A stretch of DNA of 64,000 nucleotides from Aureobasidium sp. EXF-3400. Its lineage: Eukaryota; Ascomycota; Dothideomycetes; Dothideales; Saccotheciaceae. Made by a program: the position numbers and the translations under genes. This document shows, one piece after another, positions 45,485 to 57,286 of this stretch. The DNA lies in the NCBI GenBank assembly GCA_024195585.1, contig SWBL01000239.1, forward strand, positions 17,487 to 81,486. The letters run 5' to 3'. A model generated the notes under the pieces. The model worked only from the letters and a program-made list of their open reading frames with translations. It was not told the origin of the DNA and made no database searches. The stretch's first letter is position 1, and every line of letters begins with the position of its first letter.

Positions 45485-45730
45485 GTTGATGGTCGTTTCT
45501 GAGAGAGTGCCTATGGTCGGACACGCTGGACCTGGTGGACCTTGAGGCTCTCACATGCAAGACGATAAACAATCGGTGACGAAATTGGCTTGGCGGCGGT
45601 GCATGGACCAAATGGTTGCTCCGCGTGGCATTCGCGGAGGTGGCAGCAGTCCAATCTCGACTCTGGACCTGCCATATCTCGACCTCCAGTTCGCGTTCAA
45701 GAGAAGGAAGGCGCGCAACTGTCAACGACC

Positions 45731-48700
45731 ATGTTCTCGGGCTCCAATTCCTTCCTGGGCGGTGCCAACCAGGGCCGCCCGAGTCAACAGCAGTATGGCC
45801 AGCAACCACAGCAGAACTACGGTGCCTACGGCTCCCAACCCACACCCTTCATGCAACCGCAATACACCGGCATGCCTCCCATGCAGAACCACCAACAGTC
45901 TTTACAGCCCCAGGCTACTGGCTTTCCCCCTCAGCAGCAACAGCCTCAGCAGAGCCAATTCCAGGGTGGTCTTATGCCCCAGTACACCGGCTTTCCTCCC
46001 CAGCAGCAACAACAACCCCAACAGCAGCAACAGCAGCAGTTCCAGTCGCCCCAGCCAACCGCTGCTCCTCAGCAGCAACCCCAGCCCACCGGCATGACCT
46101 CGTCGCAGATGGCCGACTCCTTCCGTTCGACCCCTGCCCGCCAACAGCCCCAGCCAACCCAGTCTTCGTCGGCCTCGTCTAAGATCCCTAACATCCGCCT
46201 GTCATTCATCACCGCTCAGGACCAGTCCAAGTTCGAGCAGCTCTTCAGATCTGCTGTCGGCAATGATCAGGCTCTGTCCGGCGACAAGGCCAAGGATCTT
46301 CTCCTTCGTTCAAAACTCCCTGGCGATGCCTTGTCTCAAATCTGGATGCTCTCGGATACCACAAAGTCCGGTCAATTGCTCTTCCCAGAGTTCGCCTTGG
46401 CCATGTACTTGTGCAACTTGAAGCTTACTGGAAAGGACCTACCTGCATCGCTGCCCGAAAGAGTTACAAACGAGGTCTCTAGCATGGTCGACATCATCTC
46501 TTTCGGTGTTGCCGAATCTCAGTCTGCCTCGCAGCCAGCGAGCAATGCGCCCAGCTTCCCCGACGTGCCAACAATCCAGGCCCCTCAGCCCCAACCCACT
46601 AGCAGTCAGCTTCTATCGCAATTGAACCCTCAGTCTACAGGCTTCCAGCCCCAACCCACTGGCTTCCAGTACCAGCAAACCGGTTTCCAGTCCTCGATGC
46701 CTACTGGACTCCAACCCCAAGCGACTGGCTTCCAAAGCCAGGCTACAGGCTACACTGGTCCCCGTCCTCCCATGCCTCCCATGCCCACGGGCTTCGGTCA
46801 AGGTCTTTCACCACAACCTACTGGCTTCCCTATGGCTCCTCTGAACGCTCAGCCCACTGGTCGTCCTGGCCAATGGGGCCTTGTAAACGCCCCAGCTTCT
46901 GGTCTCCCCAACCTACAAGCTCTGCAACAGCAAATGATGCCTCAACCCGGTCGCGAAACTGGCTTCAGTACCGCCGGTCTTCGTGGTAATGCCACAGTCC
47001 CCTGGTCTATCACCAAGGATGAGAAAAAGATCTACGATGACATGTTTAAGGCCTGGGATGGCTTGAGCAGAGGTGCCGTCAGCGGAGCCACAGCTATCGA
47101 GATCTTCAGCCAGAGTGGCCTCGAGAAGGACGATCTTGAGCGTATCTGGACTCTCTCCGACCCTCACAACAGGGGCAAATTGAATTTGGACGAGTTCGCT
47201 GTAGCTATGCATCTGATCTACCGTAAACTCAACGGTTATCCCGTACCGGCCAAGCTCCCTGCTGAGCTTGTCCCGCCTTCCACTAGAAACATCAACGATG
47301 CCATCGGAACCATGAAATCGCATCTGTCACAAGATGCGCAGTCGAGAAGAAGCACTGGCGCATTCTTGCAGCCGCAGAAGACTGGTGTCAGCTACCTCAA
47401 GAACCACTCCTTTGCTGGTGCAGGTGCAAGCATTGCTGGGCCTCGCAAAGACGCCACTGTTTACAAGAACAACGACGAGGATGTCGGTTACCGTTCCTCC
47501 GCACGTCGTCGCACAGGCGACGCCGGCCGTACTGGTTCTCCTGCTCAGGATAAGCCTGTCGAGGAGATGTCTGTTGACCAGTTGAAGAAGGCTATCCGTG
47601 AGAAGCAAGTTCTTCTCGACGCCATGGACTTCGAAGATGAGGGCAGAGCCGACGAGGAGGATGTGCTCGATCGCAAGGATCGCAAGGAAGCAGATGAGCT
47701 TTACAGACGTATTCGTCGTATCCAAGAAGACATCGATGGACACCCGAACTCTGGATTCCGTACCACCGACTCCGATGCTGAACGTAGAGCACTCAAGAGA
47801 CAGCTACAAACTCTATCTGATCGCCTGCCCAAGTTGGCTTCTCACGTGCGACGCTGTGAGAGAGCCATTGCTGATGCTCAGTTGGAGTTGTTCCGTATGA
47901 AGGATGCCAAGGCCAACCCAAGCTCAGCTCCTGCCATCGTTGGTACTGGACCTGGAGGTGCAGTAACCGAATCCGATCGTCTCAAGGCAAGGGCCAGAGC
48001 AATGATGCAGGCTCGTTCCGCTGCTCTCACTGGCAAGCCCGCTCCTGCTGCTGCCTCCGGCGACGATGGCGCAGGTGCTGCTAAGAGATTGGAAGATGAG
48101 AGTAACCGTGTTCGCCTCGAAAGAGAAGAGAACGAGAGAATGGTGCGCGATGTCGAGGACTCTGTTACCGAATTCAGCAGAACCATCGAGTCTAGTCTGA
48201 AGGAAGGTTCTGAGGATGCCTCTACTGAGCACGAGAGAAGAAGATGGGAAGACGGACTTGGTGTTGAGGACGAGGTGAAAGATTTCATCTTCGACATGCA
48301 AAGAAGCAGCAGAACTGCTCGTGTCAGAAAGGAAGAGTAAGTCAACAAATGCTTTTCACCATGACTAGACTAACATTCTACAGGACTTCTAACCCCCGTG
48401 ATCGTGTCGCATCACCACGTGCTGAAGAAGCCAGCCGTAGTAGTTCTGCTCGTGTTGAGAGCCCTGCTTCCAGAAGCGAGACGCCTCGTGGAGGATCTTA
48501 CAACACTTACAAGACTGCAGAAGACCGCGCCGCCTTCATCAAACAGCAAGCTGAACAACGCATGGCTGAACGGTTGGCTGCCTTGGGCATCAGAGCACCC
48601 GCTAAGGCTGGTGAGTCTGCATCGCAGCGTCAGGAGCGTGAGCGCAAGGAACGTGAAGATCGCTTGCGCCAGGCAGAGCAAGAAGATGCCCGCAGAGAGG

Positions 48701-50046
48701 AAGAGAGACAACAAAGACTGGCTGGAGAGAGCATTGCACCTCCTACTGCTGAGAAGTCTCTTGGTAAGAAGGCTCCTCCAGCACCTGCACCTCGCAAGAA
48801 CCGCGGCGACTCTGTTGGCAAGCAAGAGGAGCAGCAAGCCAAGGCTGAATCGCAAAGATTCGAGCAACAGCAAATGGAGCAAGCGATCAAGGAGCAGCAG
48901 TCAGTTCAAGCATCTGAGACTAAGGAACTCGAAGATGAGGAACGTCGTCAAGAAGAAGAGCTCCGCAAAGAGCGTGAAGCCGCTGCTGAACGTCTTCGCG
49001 CACTCGAAGAGCAAGTCCGTCAGGGCAAACTCAAGAAGGCGGAAGAGAAGCAGAAGAGAAAGGCAGCTTCCAAGGAGGCTGAAGACAAAGAAGCACGCCT
49101 CAAGGCTCAACGCGATGCCCAACGTGCAGAGATTGAGGCTGCCAAGGAGAGAGAGCGACAATTGCAACTGCAGCTTGAGAGTATGGGCGACGACAGCTCG
49201 GACGAAGATGACGAAGGTCCTCAGACTATTACGCCCATGGAAAGCACGCCCGCCGCCAGCCAGGAGCTACCAAGGGAGGTTTCGCCCGCACCTCCAGTCG
49301 AGGCAGCTCCTGCCCCGCCGAGCGCTCCTGCCCCTCCCGTGCCTTCCACGGTCATCAGTCCTCCAGAGGAGTCGAAGAATCCGTTCTTTAGAAGCATGAA
49401 CCAGCCTGCGGCTCCTTCCGCACCTATCGCTTCCCCTGCTGCTGCTGATGCCGCTTCTACCAACCCCTTCCACCGCTTCACTCAGCAAGAGACTAGCAAG
49501 ACTGCCTTGCCCGAACCTGCTGCCCAATCCGCCCGCCGTACTGCCAAGCCAGTTGATGACGATGATTGGAGTGTCGTTGGCTCTGAAGATGAAAACTCGG
49601 ACTCGGACGACGATGGTCCTACAAGTGGCTCTGCTAAACAGCTGGCCTCCATCCTTTTCGGGGGTATGGGTGGCCCTCCTCGTCAGAGTAGTACGCCTGT
49701 GCCCGCTGCGTCTTTGCCACCTTTGCCGCCACCAACGATCGATCACGGTATCCCGACTCCCGAGCCAGAAAACGGCATTGTGCCCGCAGCTCCACCACCA
49801 CCACCGCCCATGCCTACAAGCGGTGCACCTCCTCCTCCTCCTATGCCCACGGGCGGCGCACCGCCACCACCGCCTATGCCTTCTGGAGGAGCCCCGCCCC
49901 CGCCACCTATGCCAGCAGCTGCGGCAGGAGGTGCCAAGCCCAACATGGCAGGTTTGTTGGGAGAAATCCAATTGGGCAAAGGACTTAAGAAGACGGTTAC
50001 AAAGGATAGGAGTACCTCGTCTACTGCTGGTCGTGTGTTAGGCTAG
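45731..50046 (+). CDS. PAN1: PAN1, actin cytoskeleton and endocytosis scaffold
   Basis: Two exons, join(45731..48336,48384..50046), 1422 residues, 47 bp intron. PAN1 activates Arp2/3 at endocytic patches with End3 and Sla1. Residues 1-150 are Gln/Pro-rich with repeated TGF/TGM motifs. EH domain 1 at ~155-245 ([31 protein letters not shown]) and EH domain 2 at ~424-515 ([29 protein letters not shown]) flank a second PQPTGF-type repeat region. A central and a highly charged coiled coil follow. The end carries acidic patches, poly-proline runs with [11 protein letters not shown] repeats and a WH2 motif ([17 protein letters not shown], ~1385-1405). Complete. Confidence 0.96.
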
Positions 50047-50494
50047 AAATTAGATGGGAAGTGTCATTGTTGGAGATATCTCATGTACTTAATTCTTTGT
50101 CGTTGTTTATCGTTTTTTTGTTTTGTATGCAGACGCTTATCATCCTTTCCTAAACCTCTCACAAAAACTCTTGTTGCCATCCGCACCTTTTCGATCAACA
50201 CTCTTATGCCCTTTGGTTAGCAATTACTGCTCTTCTCCCAATACTCTAAAACGACAAGACTAACGCATATCACCATATCATCATCATTCTCTTCAGCTCT
50301 GCTGTCCAGGAAAGCTGCACACAATCCCTACCGCAGAGAGCAAACACCAATGGTCGAACAATTAGGCCATCGACGAAGGAGTTGATAGCGAGAACCACTG
50401 AGAGAAGTCCGACAGCAGCAGAAGATATGAATACGCCAGACCTACATTGCAATCGTGTGTTGGTGCTGTTGCTAGCCCAGACTACAGCGACGCC
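50047..50494. other. Intergenic region, PAN1 3' flank
   Basis: Contains the T-rich 3' UTR-like sequence after PAN1. No gene supported. Confidence 0.45.
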
Positions 50495-50764
50495 ATGCTC
50501 GCCTGCCTCTGCAACTTCGGTTCCAATGAGGTCAGTACACTACGCTTCGACATGCGTGAAGAGCTGCGCGAGGACTCTCCCCATGTCGCTCGCTGTGACC
50601 TGTTCGGTCCAAAGGATGAGCTTCTTTGCCGTCGTGGCGACACCCCTCAGTTCTGGATGCTTCATGGCTCTGTCGAGCATGAGCTTAAGGTGTCTGAAGT
50701 TCAAGAGACCTTCAGGAACAGCTTGGTATGGAAGCATCTTTGGGGTTCTATCACTCGTGAGTAG
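50495..50764 (+). CDS. Doubtful small ORF (89 residues)
   Basis: An open frame from ATG 50495 to TAG 50764 with balanced, charged composition (RFDMREELREDSPHVARCDL, HGSVEHELKVSEVQETFRN). The frame is also open upstream through a possible exon. No motif or family, and it is flanked by accessory-looking sequence. It may be a fragment of a lineage-specific gene or chance. Confidence 0.25.
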   Translation: MLACLCNFGSNEVSTLRFDMREELREDSPHVARCDLFGPKDELLCRRGDTPQFWMLHGSVEHELKVSEVQETFRNSLVWKHLWGSITRE

Positions 50765-50943
50765 AAGGAGGCAGAGCTCCGTCTTTAGGACAAAGACAGA
50801 TGCTAAATCGCACCCTACGTAACTCGCCTTGTTCTTCTCGACCGTCTCATCGCTGCTACTGCTACGGACATAATTCAGCTACGAGATGGGTTTTGTGAGG
50901 TGACTCAACATGCTTAGAGTAAAAAGGAATATAGAAGAATATA

Positions 50944-51778
50944 CTAATTATGATCTTCATGTACGCCTGGCCCCATGGTGCAGGTAACTAGAGGATGTAT
51001 GCATGTTTCGCAAATGATACCCCTCAAGCCTAATCTTCCATTCTGCAAGTCCTTCGTTATACTGTACAGCTCCCCTGTTTCGTGCTTGACGATATCTGTC
51101 GACTCGTAGAGCCCAATGAACGATTCTACGACCGGCACTGGAGCCATAGTCCTCCTATATTCTTCTCGAGAACTGCTTGCTTCGCGATCTGTGATACGTA
51201 GCCATGTGCTGAGAGGTCCATATGTAGTGTCAAACTCTTGGAGAAATCGTGAAGAGCGACTCCAGTTATGCGAAAACGCATTAGTCCCCATGACCACAAG
51301 GACAGGATGATGTCCCTCCATGATTGCGCGGATCGCCTGAGACTTGATGCGAGTGGTATTCTCAGCAGCAGTTTTTGCTTTGGCCTATTAGCGCCCTGAG
51401 ACATTTGGTTTTACGTTTTCCCGGCACAAGGGATTCAGCAGCGAGCTTCAATTCAGTCTGGACATCTTCGGCGAATGACGGTACGAAGCACCTCCTCATA
51501 ACTCTTGCACAGACGATCGAGAAAGAGGCCACCTCGGCGATGCCAGAAGTATGTATGCTGGATGCTGTTGAGGTAGCATCAGACAGATGGTTGTGGTCGT
51601 GGTTGTTAGTAGCATGATCGCTATGACGAAACAGAAAGATAAGATGGACTTCTTTCTTTGTAACCATAGCAGCATACTTCTCCTCTAATGTGTGTATCAA
51701 GGGTAGTTGATTGCCCGTACCGTAAGTACTAGAAGAGGCAGACGGAGAGAGGAGTGTCTCTGGATCTTCAACTTCCAT
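50944..51778 (-). CDS. Unknown protein of the duplicated accessory locus
   Basis: Two frames on the minus strand look like one protein. The first is 51778 to about 51362 (MEVEDPETLLSPS, KKEVHLIFLFRHSDHATNN, DVQTELKLAAESL). The second runs to TAA/stop at 50944 (AKAKTAAENTTRIKSQAIRA, HHPVLVVMGTNAFSHNWSR, WLRITDREASSSREEYRRT, FIGLYESTDIVKHETGELY). They join in phase if a short (43 bp) GTGCCG...TAG intron is used, ending just before GCCAAAGCA; that is weak, so a frameshift or other exon is possible. The VVMGTN region has a second copy at 53093-53194. Function unknown. Confidence 0.45.
51211..51312. repeat. Duplicated 102 bp segment, copy 1
   Basis: Matches 53093-53194 in direct orientation with 91 of 102 identical positions by hand count; ten of the eleven differences are transitions. 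It lies within the unknown gene at 50944-51778, coding for HHPVLVVMGTN and flanking residues. Confidence 0.8.
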
Positions 51779-51802
51779 ATCGGGAGCGAAGTTTGGGATG
51801 TC

Positions 51803-53105
51803 CTACATCACTACTCCTGCTCTGTCGATGGATCCAGGTATTGTGCCTTGCGCGATCTCCGGATACTGGACAGTCATCGAGAAAGAGAGACCGTCTTTCC
51901 AGAGCTGTACGAGGTCGTCCGTGTCTAGGAATTGGTTCTCGAGCCTGGAGTACTGGTACCCACGTTGAGGTGGTGGGCGTTTTATAACAGTTTGTAAGAT
52001 ATCATTGTCCATGTACTCGTCTCTATATGCGATGAACCGAGACGCGTCGTAGGTAGCAGTCCATCTTCCAATGTGAGAACAGTCTGTGTTGTGACCAATG
52101 ATGTGGTTGTAGAGCGACCTTGCATTCGAGAATGCTATTCCACACATATCGTCGTTGTATGGAATAGTAGGATTTGCATACGCCTCTTCACCATGCTTGT
52201 CCAGCCAATGTGCATCCATCACAGCGAATGTTTTTTGTTTGATAGTGCATCCTCCTAATCCGCACACTAGTGGTCCATGTCTGAAGGGATCAGGCGACAC
52301 AACAGGAGGGATGCGAGGACATTCTCGGAGGTGCTCGACTAACAAAACAAGATCGAGGAAACCATAGCGGCAACCGAAGGGACACACATTCAGTCCAATT
52401 GAGAAGAACTCCGACTGGTGTTTCGATGTGTGGGCCGTAAATTGGTCGTATGTACACAGTGATCCAAACTCATGACGGCAAGAGGGTGCTGGGCATTGGA
52501 AATGGAAGCCGTCAGGCTGGAGGTCGACAGTGTCGTCGGCTGCCGTTGCTAGATCAGAGGCATTCATCTGGCCAATGGTAGACAGACCGAGTGCGATGCC
52601 AGATGACTTTATGGCAATGTGAGATCCATCCTTGGACACCATGTCGTTTTGGTCTGCCTCCTCTTGTTCATCTTCGCTAAGAGCATCGAGGATGACTGGT
52701 GAAGGCTTTGCTCTCAACCGACGGCGTCTGACTGGTCCGTTGTCTGAATCTGTCTCCTCTGGCTGATCTTGACTGGTAGAGTCTAGGTCGAGGGCGTGGA
52801 AGATGCTCGTCACTCTGGTATGTCACCTTCAATTCATCCTCTTCGAACGAGTTATAGACAACGTCAGCAGTGTTTGCCCTCTGTGGGCGGCGCCTTGGTG
52901 GCTCGATCAGGCTGGCTGCATCGTCTTTGTAGTTGGTTAACGAAGTAGATGCGGTGGATGTCTGCATGGCGGACTGGTTGAAGAGTTTTGGTCCGATAGA
53001 GGAAGTAGCGCCCCTGGCTTGAAGTGATTGCTGCGGTCGAGTAGGCATGGCAGACGCCCTCATTGCGGACTGATTAGAAGGCCTTGGTCCGAGAGAGGTC
53101 CACAT
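51803..53105 (-). CDS. Degenerate C2H2-like zinc-finger protein
   Basis: Proposed two exons, complement(join(51803..52762,52827..53105)), 412 residues, 64 bp intron (GTGACA...CAG) in phase 0. The N-terminal part is disordered with two similar units ending NQSAMR and NQSAMQ, then an acidic/basic linker. From about residue 180 four Cys/His groups follow: FQCPAPSCRHEFG with HTSKH, NVCPFGCRYGF with EHLREC, LVCGLGGCTIKQK with HWLDKH, and DMCGIAFSNARSLYNHIIGH. Spacings deviate from classical C2H2. The start is uncertain because the duplicated segment overlaps it. The stop is 24 bp from the next gene on the same strand, so they may be parts of one locus. Confidence 0.55.
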
Positions 53106-53194
53106 GTAGCGTCAAACCCTTGAAGAAAACGTGAAAAGCGGCTCCAGTCATGCGAAAATGTATTGGTCCCCATGACCACAAGGACAGGATGATG
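53093..53194. repeat. Duplicated 102 bp segment, copy 2
   Basis: Second copy, at the 5' edge of the zinc-finger gene. In the same minus-strand frame it still encodes HHPVLVVMGTNTFSHDWSR and continues to GFDATCGPLS with no stop, preceded by an ATG at 53209. It could be a gene fragment or an upstream exon. Confidence 0.8.
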
Positions 53195-53209
53195 AGTAAG
53201 ATCTTGCAT

Positions 53210-54138
53210 ATAAGAGCAGAGACCCTGACGAAGATCTAGCCTATGAGCTCCCGTCTTTAAACGTCCTCACGAGCGAAGACAGCTCGGAGGTCCGGTTCGA
53301 TTGTCTCCATGATCTCAGCTGCCAACTAGTCGACTGGCGGTTGCTCTGAACGTGGCATCTTTTGTTGACGTTATGGTATTTGAACCGAACAACGAATGTG
53401 GAGGCGATGAGGGGATGGGAGGGCGACGGTTTGAGGGATTTGGGCTCAGTTGATAGGTAGTGTTGAGAAAGATCGAGATTGTAATTGAAGAATGATCGAG
53501 GAGGGAGCGAGTAATCATGGCAAGGAGAAACAGGAGAGGTGAAGTGAACTCGGAGTTTGCAAAACAGAAGAACGGCACTCACACGATCGAAAACAGATAA
53601 GATGAATGTAGCACTCTTCCCTCTTTCGGGGAATGACTTTCTTCTACATGAAAGTATAGAAATGGTATCGAGCTATAATCGAAGCAATTGCCTCCGCATG
53701 CAGAAAAAAAGGAAGAAAAAACATCAAGTACAACTCTAGAACACCCAAACCGTTTCCCAATCCACTACAACTCATGCAATGCCTCCATATGATGGGAGTA
53801 GAAAAGGGTTGGGTCGGTTCGGTAGACAGAAATGCTTGTGTGGTTGCAGTCAAAGAAGAAAAAGCGAGTTTCGTCAAATCGTCATCGGATGAGGCAGTGA
53901 CTGGTGCACCCTCGGGAGAAGGAAGAAGCGGCCACGTACAAGGGATGTCGGGGGTGAGAAAGGTAAGAAAGAGTAGTGGGGATTCGAGATATTAGTTGTC
54001 GTGGCGAGCAACTGTAGGCGATAGAGGATATGGGGCGCGAGATGATATGACCGAGAAGAAACTTTTCTGGAAAGGCAGAAGGTAGCGAATCCTGCAGACA
54101 AGGAATCAAGCATGCGCGGATGCCGAGACGTGGGCGAA
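53210..54138. other. Intergenic region
   Basis: Flank of the duplicated segment and 3' flank of the KH-domain gene. Short ORFs overlap on both strands and are low-complexity. No gene supported. Confidence 0.45.
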
Positions 54139-55248
54139 CTAAGCATCCTGAGGAGGCATCTGGCTTCTTCTCATCTTCTCAGCCTCGAGGTTCTCGTAAA
54201 GCAAGTAAAGGGCCTTCTCGTTGGCGCTCGAGGATCCAGTAATAGTGAACATCCTCTCGCCAGACTCGTCGTGGGGGGCCTTGGCAATCGAGATGCGAGC
54301 ACCGGAACTCTTGCGAATCTCGGAGATCTTGCTGCCTGCGCGACCAATAATGCAACCGACCATATCGGCGGGGATGCTGATGTTCTGGGTCTGAATGTCC
54401 TCGTCTTCTTCGCCAGCAACGGGCGCGGGAGCGCGAGGGGCAGACTCGCGGCGTGTGTAAGCGGCAGGGGCGTCACTGAAGTCGGTGCCGTTGCCAGTGC
54501 GGTTGTAGGAGCGGCGGCCCTCGGAGGGGTATGAAGAGCCGTTGTTGGCAGGGGCACCGCTAGCACCACCGGAGACTCTGACGGCAGGGTTGTAGAGGAT
54601 GGTACCGTAGCCACGCTGTTCATCGTCGACAAGGCACTTGCCAATCTCCCAGACAGCCTTCTGGATTCCATCGGGGGTGCCCTGGATCTCGACAATGCGC
54701 TCGGTTGACTGGGGTAGCATTTCCTTCTGAGCGACCATGCGGACACCAGAAGCGTCCTGGATTTGCTTGATCTTGAGACCTTGGCGACCGATGATGGTGC
54801 CCATCTGGTTGTGGGAGATGAGGAGACGGACAGCTGCAAGATGGTCAGTCAAGGACGTGTGATGGTAGTAATGCAACGTACGGTGGGTGTTGGGGTTGGA
54901 GGCGACGCCACCCATGCCGAGCTGAGGAACGCCCTTGAGCAAGCCATCGGCTACATGACCGTAGGCGGAGGCGACAGCATCGAGGGCACCGAGAACGGTC
55001 AGGACGCGGTCGTGGACGCCTGGGACGACCTTGCTGACACCGGCGCGGACACCAGTCTTGTCACGGAGTTCGGCGACGTTCTGGCCAGCTTTTCCAATAA
55101 TGACGCCTGCTTCCTTAGAGGAGACGATAGCTCTCAGAGTGAGCTGGGCGAGGGCATACTCGTCTTCGGTGCGGGGAGGGGCGTCTTCGTTGTTATTTTC
55201 GAGGTGGAGACCGTCGAGGGCGGCATCAATGTGCTGTTCGTCTGACAT
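54139..55248 (-). CDS. Three-KH-domain RNA-binding protein (Rnc1/PBP2-like)
   Basis: Two exons, complement(join(54139..54833,54882..55248)), 353 residues, 48 bp intron. Three KH domains with intact GXXG loops: GVIIGKAGQNV (KH1, ~36-105), GTIIGRQGLKI (KH2, ~122-190) and GCIIGRAGSKI (KH3, ~272-340). Splicing makes THPVRLLISHNQMG, the conserved KH2 entry, which confirms the join. The architecture equals poly(C)-binding proteins, S. pombe Rnc1 and yeast Pbp2/Hek2, which bind mRNAs and control stability or localisation. A Gly/Ser/Arg-rich linker separates KH2 and KH3. Confidence 0.92.
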   Translation of the reverse strand: MSDEQHIDAALDGLHLENNNEDAPPRTEDEYALAQLTLRAIVSSKEAGVIIGKAGQNVAELRDKTGVRAGVSKVVPGVHDRVLTVLGALDAVASAYGHVADGLLKGVPQLGMGGVASNPNTHRTLHYYHHTSLTDHLAAVRLLISHNQMGTIIGRQGLKIKQIQDASGVRMVAQKEMLPQSTERIVEIQGTPDGIQKAVWEIGKCLVDDEQRGYGTILYNPAVRVSGGASGAPANNGSSYPSEGRRSYNRTGNGTDFSDAPAAYTRRESAPRAPAPVAGEEDEDIQTQNISIPADMVGCIIGRAGSKISEIRKSSGARISIAKAPHDESGERMFTITGSSSANEKALYLLYENLEAEKMRRSQMPPQDA

Positions 55249-56101
55249 GTTGATATAGGTGTCGGGCGATGAATGACTATTCACGAGGTGCTAGGCAGGT
55301 CGAGGACAAAGACGTGAGATGATGGGTGTTTGCGGGAGGTGGAGAGATGTGAGAGAAGCGGCCTCGTGAGGAGGTGCGACTGTGCGGATTAGCAAGAGCG
55401 AACAAGCAGAATGATGACTGTCGCGTACGGGTGAGAAGACAAGAAGGTGCGAGGGGAAGAGGCGAGCGAGGATACGAAGCGCATACACTGCAGAACTGAA
55501 GGAAGGGAGATGGAAGGAACGACGCAGAGTGAAGTCGTATTCAGAGAGCGCCGAAGCTCGACCCCACCCTGTCCGCATTCGTGGCTGCTTGGTCCGCAAA
55601 CATGAAATCAGTCTTGTGCTTCTCGGCCTTCCTCTTCTGCAAGTCTATGCATGTTTGCCTTGCTGCCTGGTATCTGCGTTCCATCTTCTAAAGTCATAAT
55701 CGCGTGCCTGCCTAGTGTCCAAAGTGCAACGTCTCGGTCATCTTGCTTGTTTGATCTATGTCGTCAAGACACAAGGAGCTATACACCGAGCAATCAATGT
55801 CTCTATTCCTGGTTACGTTGTTAACAATTCACCTCATTAACGATTACAACATGAAGTTCTCTGTTCTAAGGTTAAAACGAGGCGACCAGATTTATTGTGA
55901 ATTGTCCTCTTGCCTCAAGTAAATGAGCGCGGAGCTCTGGAGAGTCTGCGGAAGACGGGCGCAAGGGCCACAAAACCGTGGACTTGGCGTGCAGAGCGCT
56001 GGCTGGAAATGTTAATTCACCATCGCCTGCAGTCGCGACAAGGAGTCCTGCTCGTCTGTAACCCTTCGGTCTGCCGCAACCACCCTCACACCCATTCCAC
56101 A
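55249..56101. promoter_or_regulatory. Divergent promoter region, KH protein / uL29m
   Basis: About 850 bp between divergent starts. A purine-rich plus-strand stretch (55310-55520) is pyrimidine-rich in the direction of the KH gene, as expected for its leader. No gene supported. Confidence 0.4.
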
Positions 56102-56982
56102 ATGTCTGTCCCGAGCAGACTCCTGTCGCAGAGCCTGCACATCCGCCAATCGACTCTACCGCCGCCATTCCTCCTCCCGTCTCTCTTCACTTCTTCATTC
56201 TCGACAACAAGCCCAGCATCTGCTCGCCGCGACGGAAACCCAAACAGAGGTGTATCCGCTCTTCGTCGCACCGGTCTTCGCCGTCGTCAGACACTTTCGG
56301 TCAGGGTCGAGGACTTGCCCAAGCCCGTCACCGACAGCAAGCAGCGTTCGCAGGTTGATGTAGACCCCAACCATGGTCTATGGGGCTTCTTCAACCGCGA
56401 CCAATACCCTTTTGCAACTCCCGACTACGACAACAGCCACGGCCGAGCATGGACTATCGTTGAGTTGAGAGCAAAGGACTTTGAGGATTTGCACAAGTTG
56501 TGGTGGGTCTGTGTCAGGGAAAGAAACAGACTCTCGACCGAGCGAGTCGAAAGAAATAGAGCAGAAGCTGGTTATGGTGATTGGGAGTCGGAAGAGAGGG
56601 AGAAAGAGGTAGGTCTGACGTGCCCAAGCTGAAATACAAGTCATCTAACGTCGTCAAGGTTAAACTCACCCAAAGGGCAATCAAGCACGTTCTAACTGAG
56701 CGCTGGTACGCTTGGGAAGACGCTCGCCTACTTGCTGAGCGTGATGCCAGCGTCAACTTATACGCTGCCGACGGCGAGCCATCATACACGGCTGAGAAGG
56801 TGGAATTCATGGTACGTTATGCGACGCACCAGTACAGCGGCATAGACTGACACTCTGCACAGGAATACGAAGAACCCCAGGAGATTCAATCAGCACAACA
56901 GGACAGCCAACTGCCTCTACCAGACGCTCAAACACAAGTCATGCCTGAGCAGGTCAAGGCACAGCAAGAGACGCGGGTCTAG
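56102..56982 (+). CDS. MRPL4: Mitochondrial large-subunit ribosomal protein uL29m
   Basis: Three exons, join(56102..56608,56659..56811,56863..56982), 259 residues, introns of 50 and 51 bp. A Ser/Arg/Leu-rich presequence ([14 protein letters not shown] to about residue 45) targets mitochondria. The L47/L29 signature is [20 protein letters not shown] followed by [14 protein letters not shown], then the fungal extension [20 protein letters not shown]. The C-terminal Gln-rich tail is variable. Component of the mitochondrial 54S subunit near the exit tunnel. Confidence 0.93.
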
Positions 56983-57286
56983 ACTCAATCCCCTATATCT
57001 ATATTCTAACAAAGTGTATTATGACAAGCTGTACAATAAGATTTGGAAAGAAAATGAATGCAAGAAAGGTCAATATAATGGACAAATAAATGTCGAGAGT
57101 TTATTAGAAGCGGAGGCTTTGGCCAGGCCAAGCCCCTGTTAATCTCACGAAACAATCGAACGTCACCAGAGAGGGAGCTTCCCGGTTCGCTCTCAGACAA
57201 CTTCTCTACCACCTTTCACCACCCGATTGTGTTTCTGCATTTCCCCCAAACACTGTGATTCTCTATCTTCCCTCACATACACAAAC
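56983..57286. other. Intergenic region upstream of GDI1
   Basis: 304 bp holding the uL29m 3' UTR and GDI1 promoter. No other feature. Confidence 0.5.

Noticed and set aside
51778..51830. Single gene joining the zinc-finger ORF to the downstream unknown ORF by an intron
   Set aside because: Donor and acceptor phases tried around 51780-51815 do not match; left as separate entries.
53241..53582. Minus-strand ORFs of 87-113 residues right of the duplicated segment
   Set aside because: Low-complexity Ser/Pro/Thr-rich, two overlapping frames equally open, no motif.
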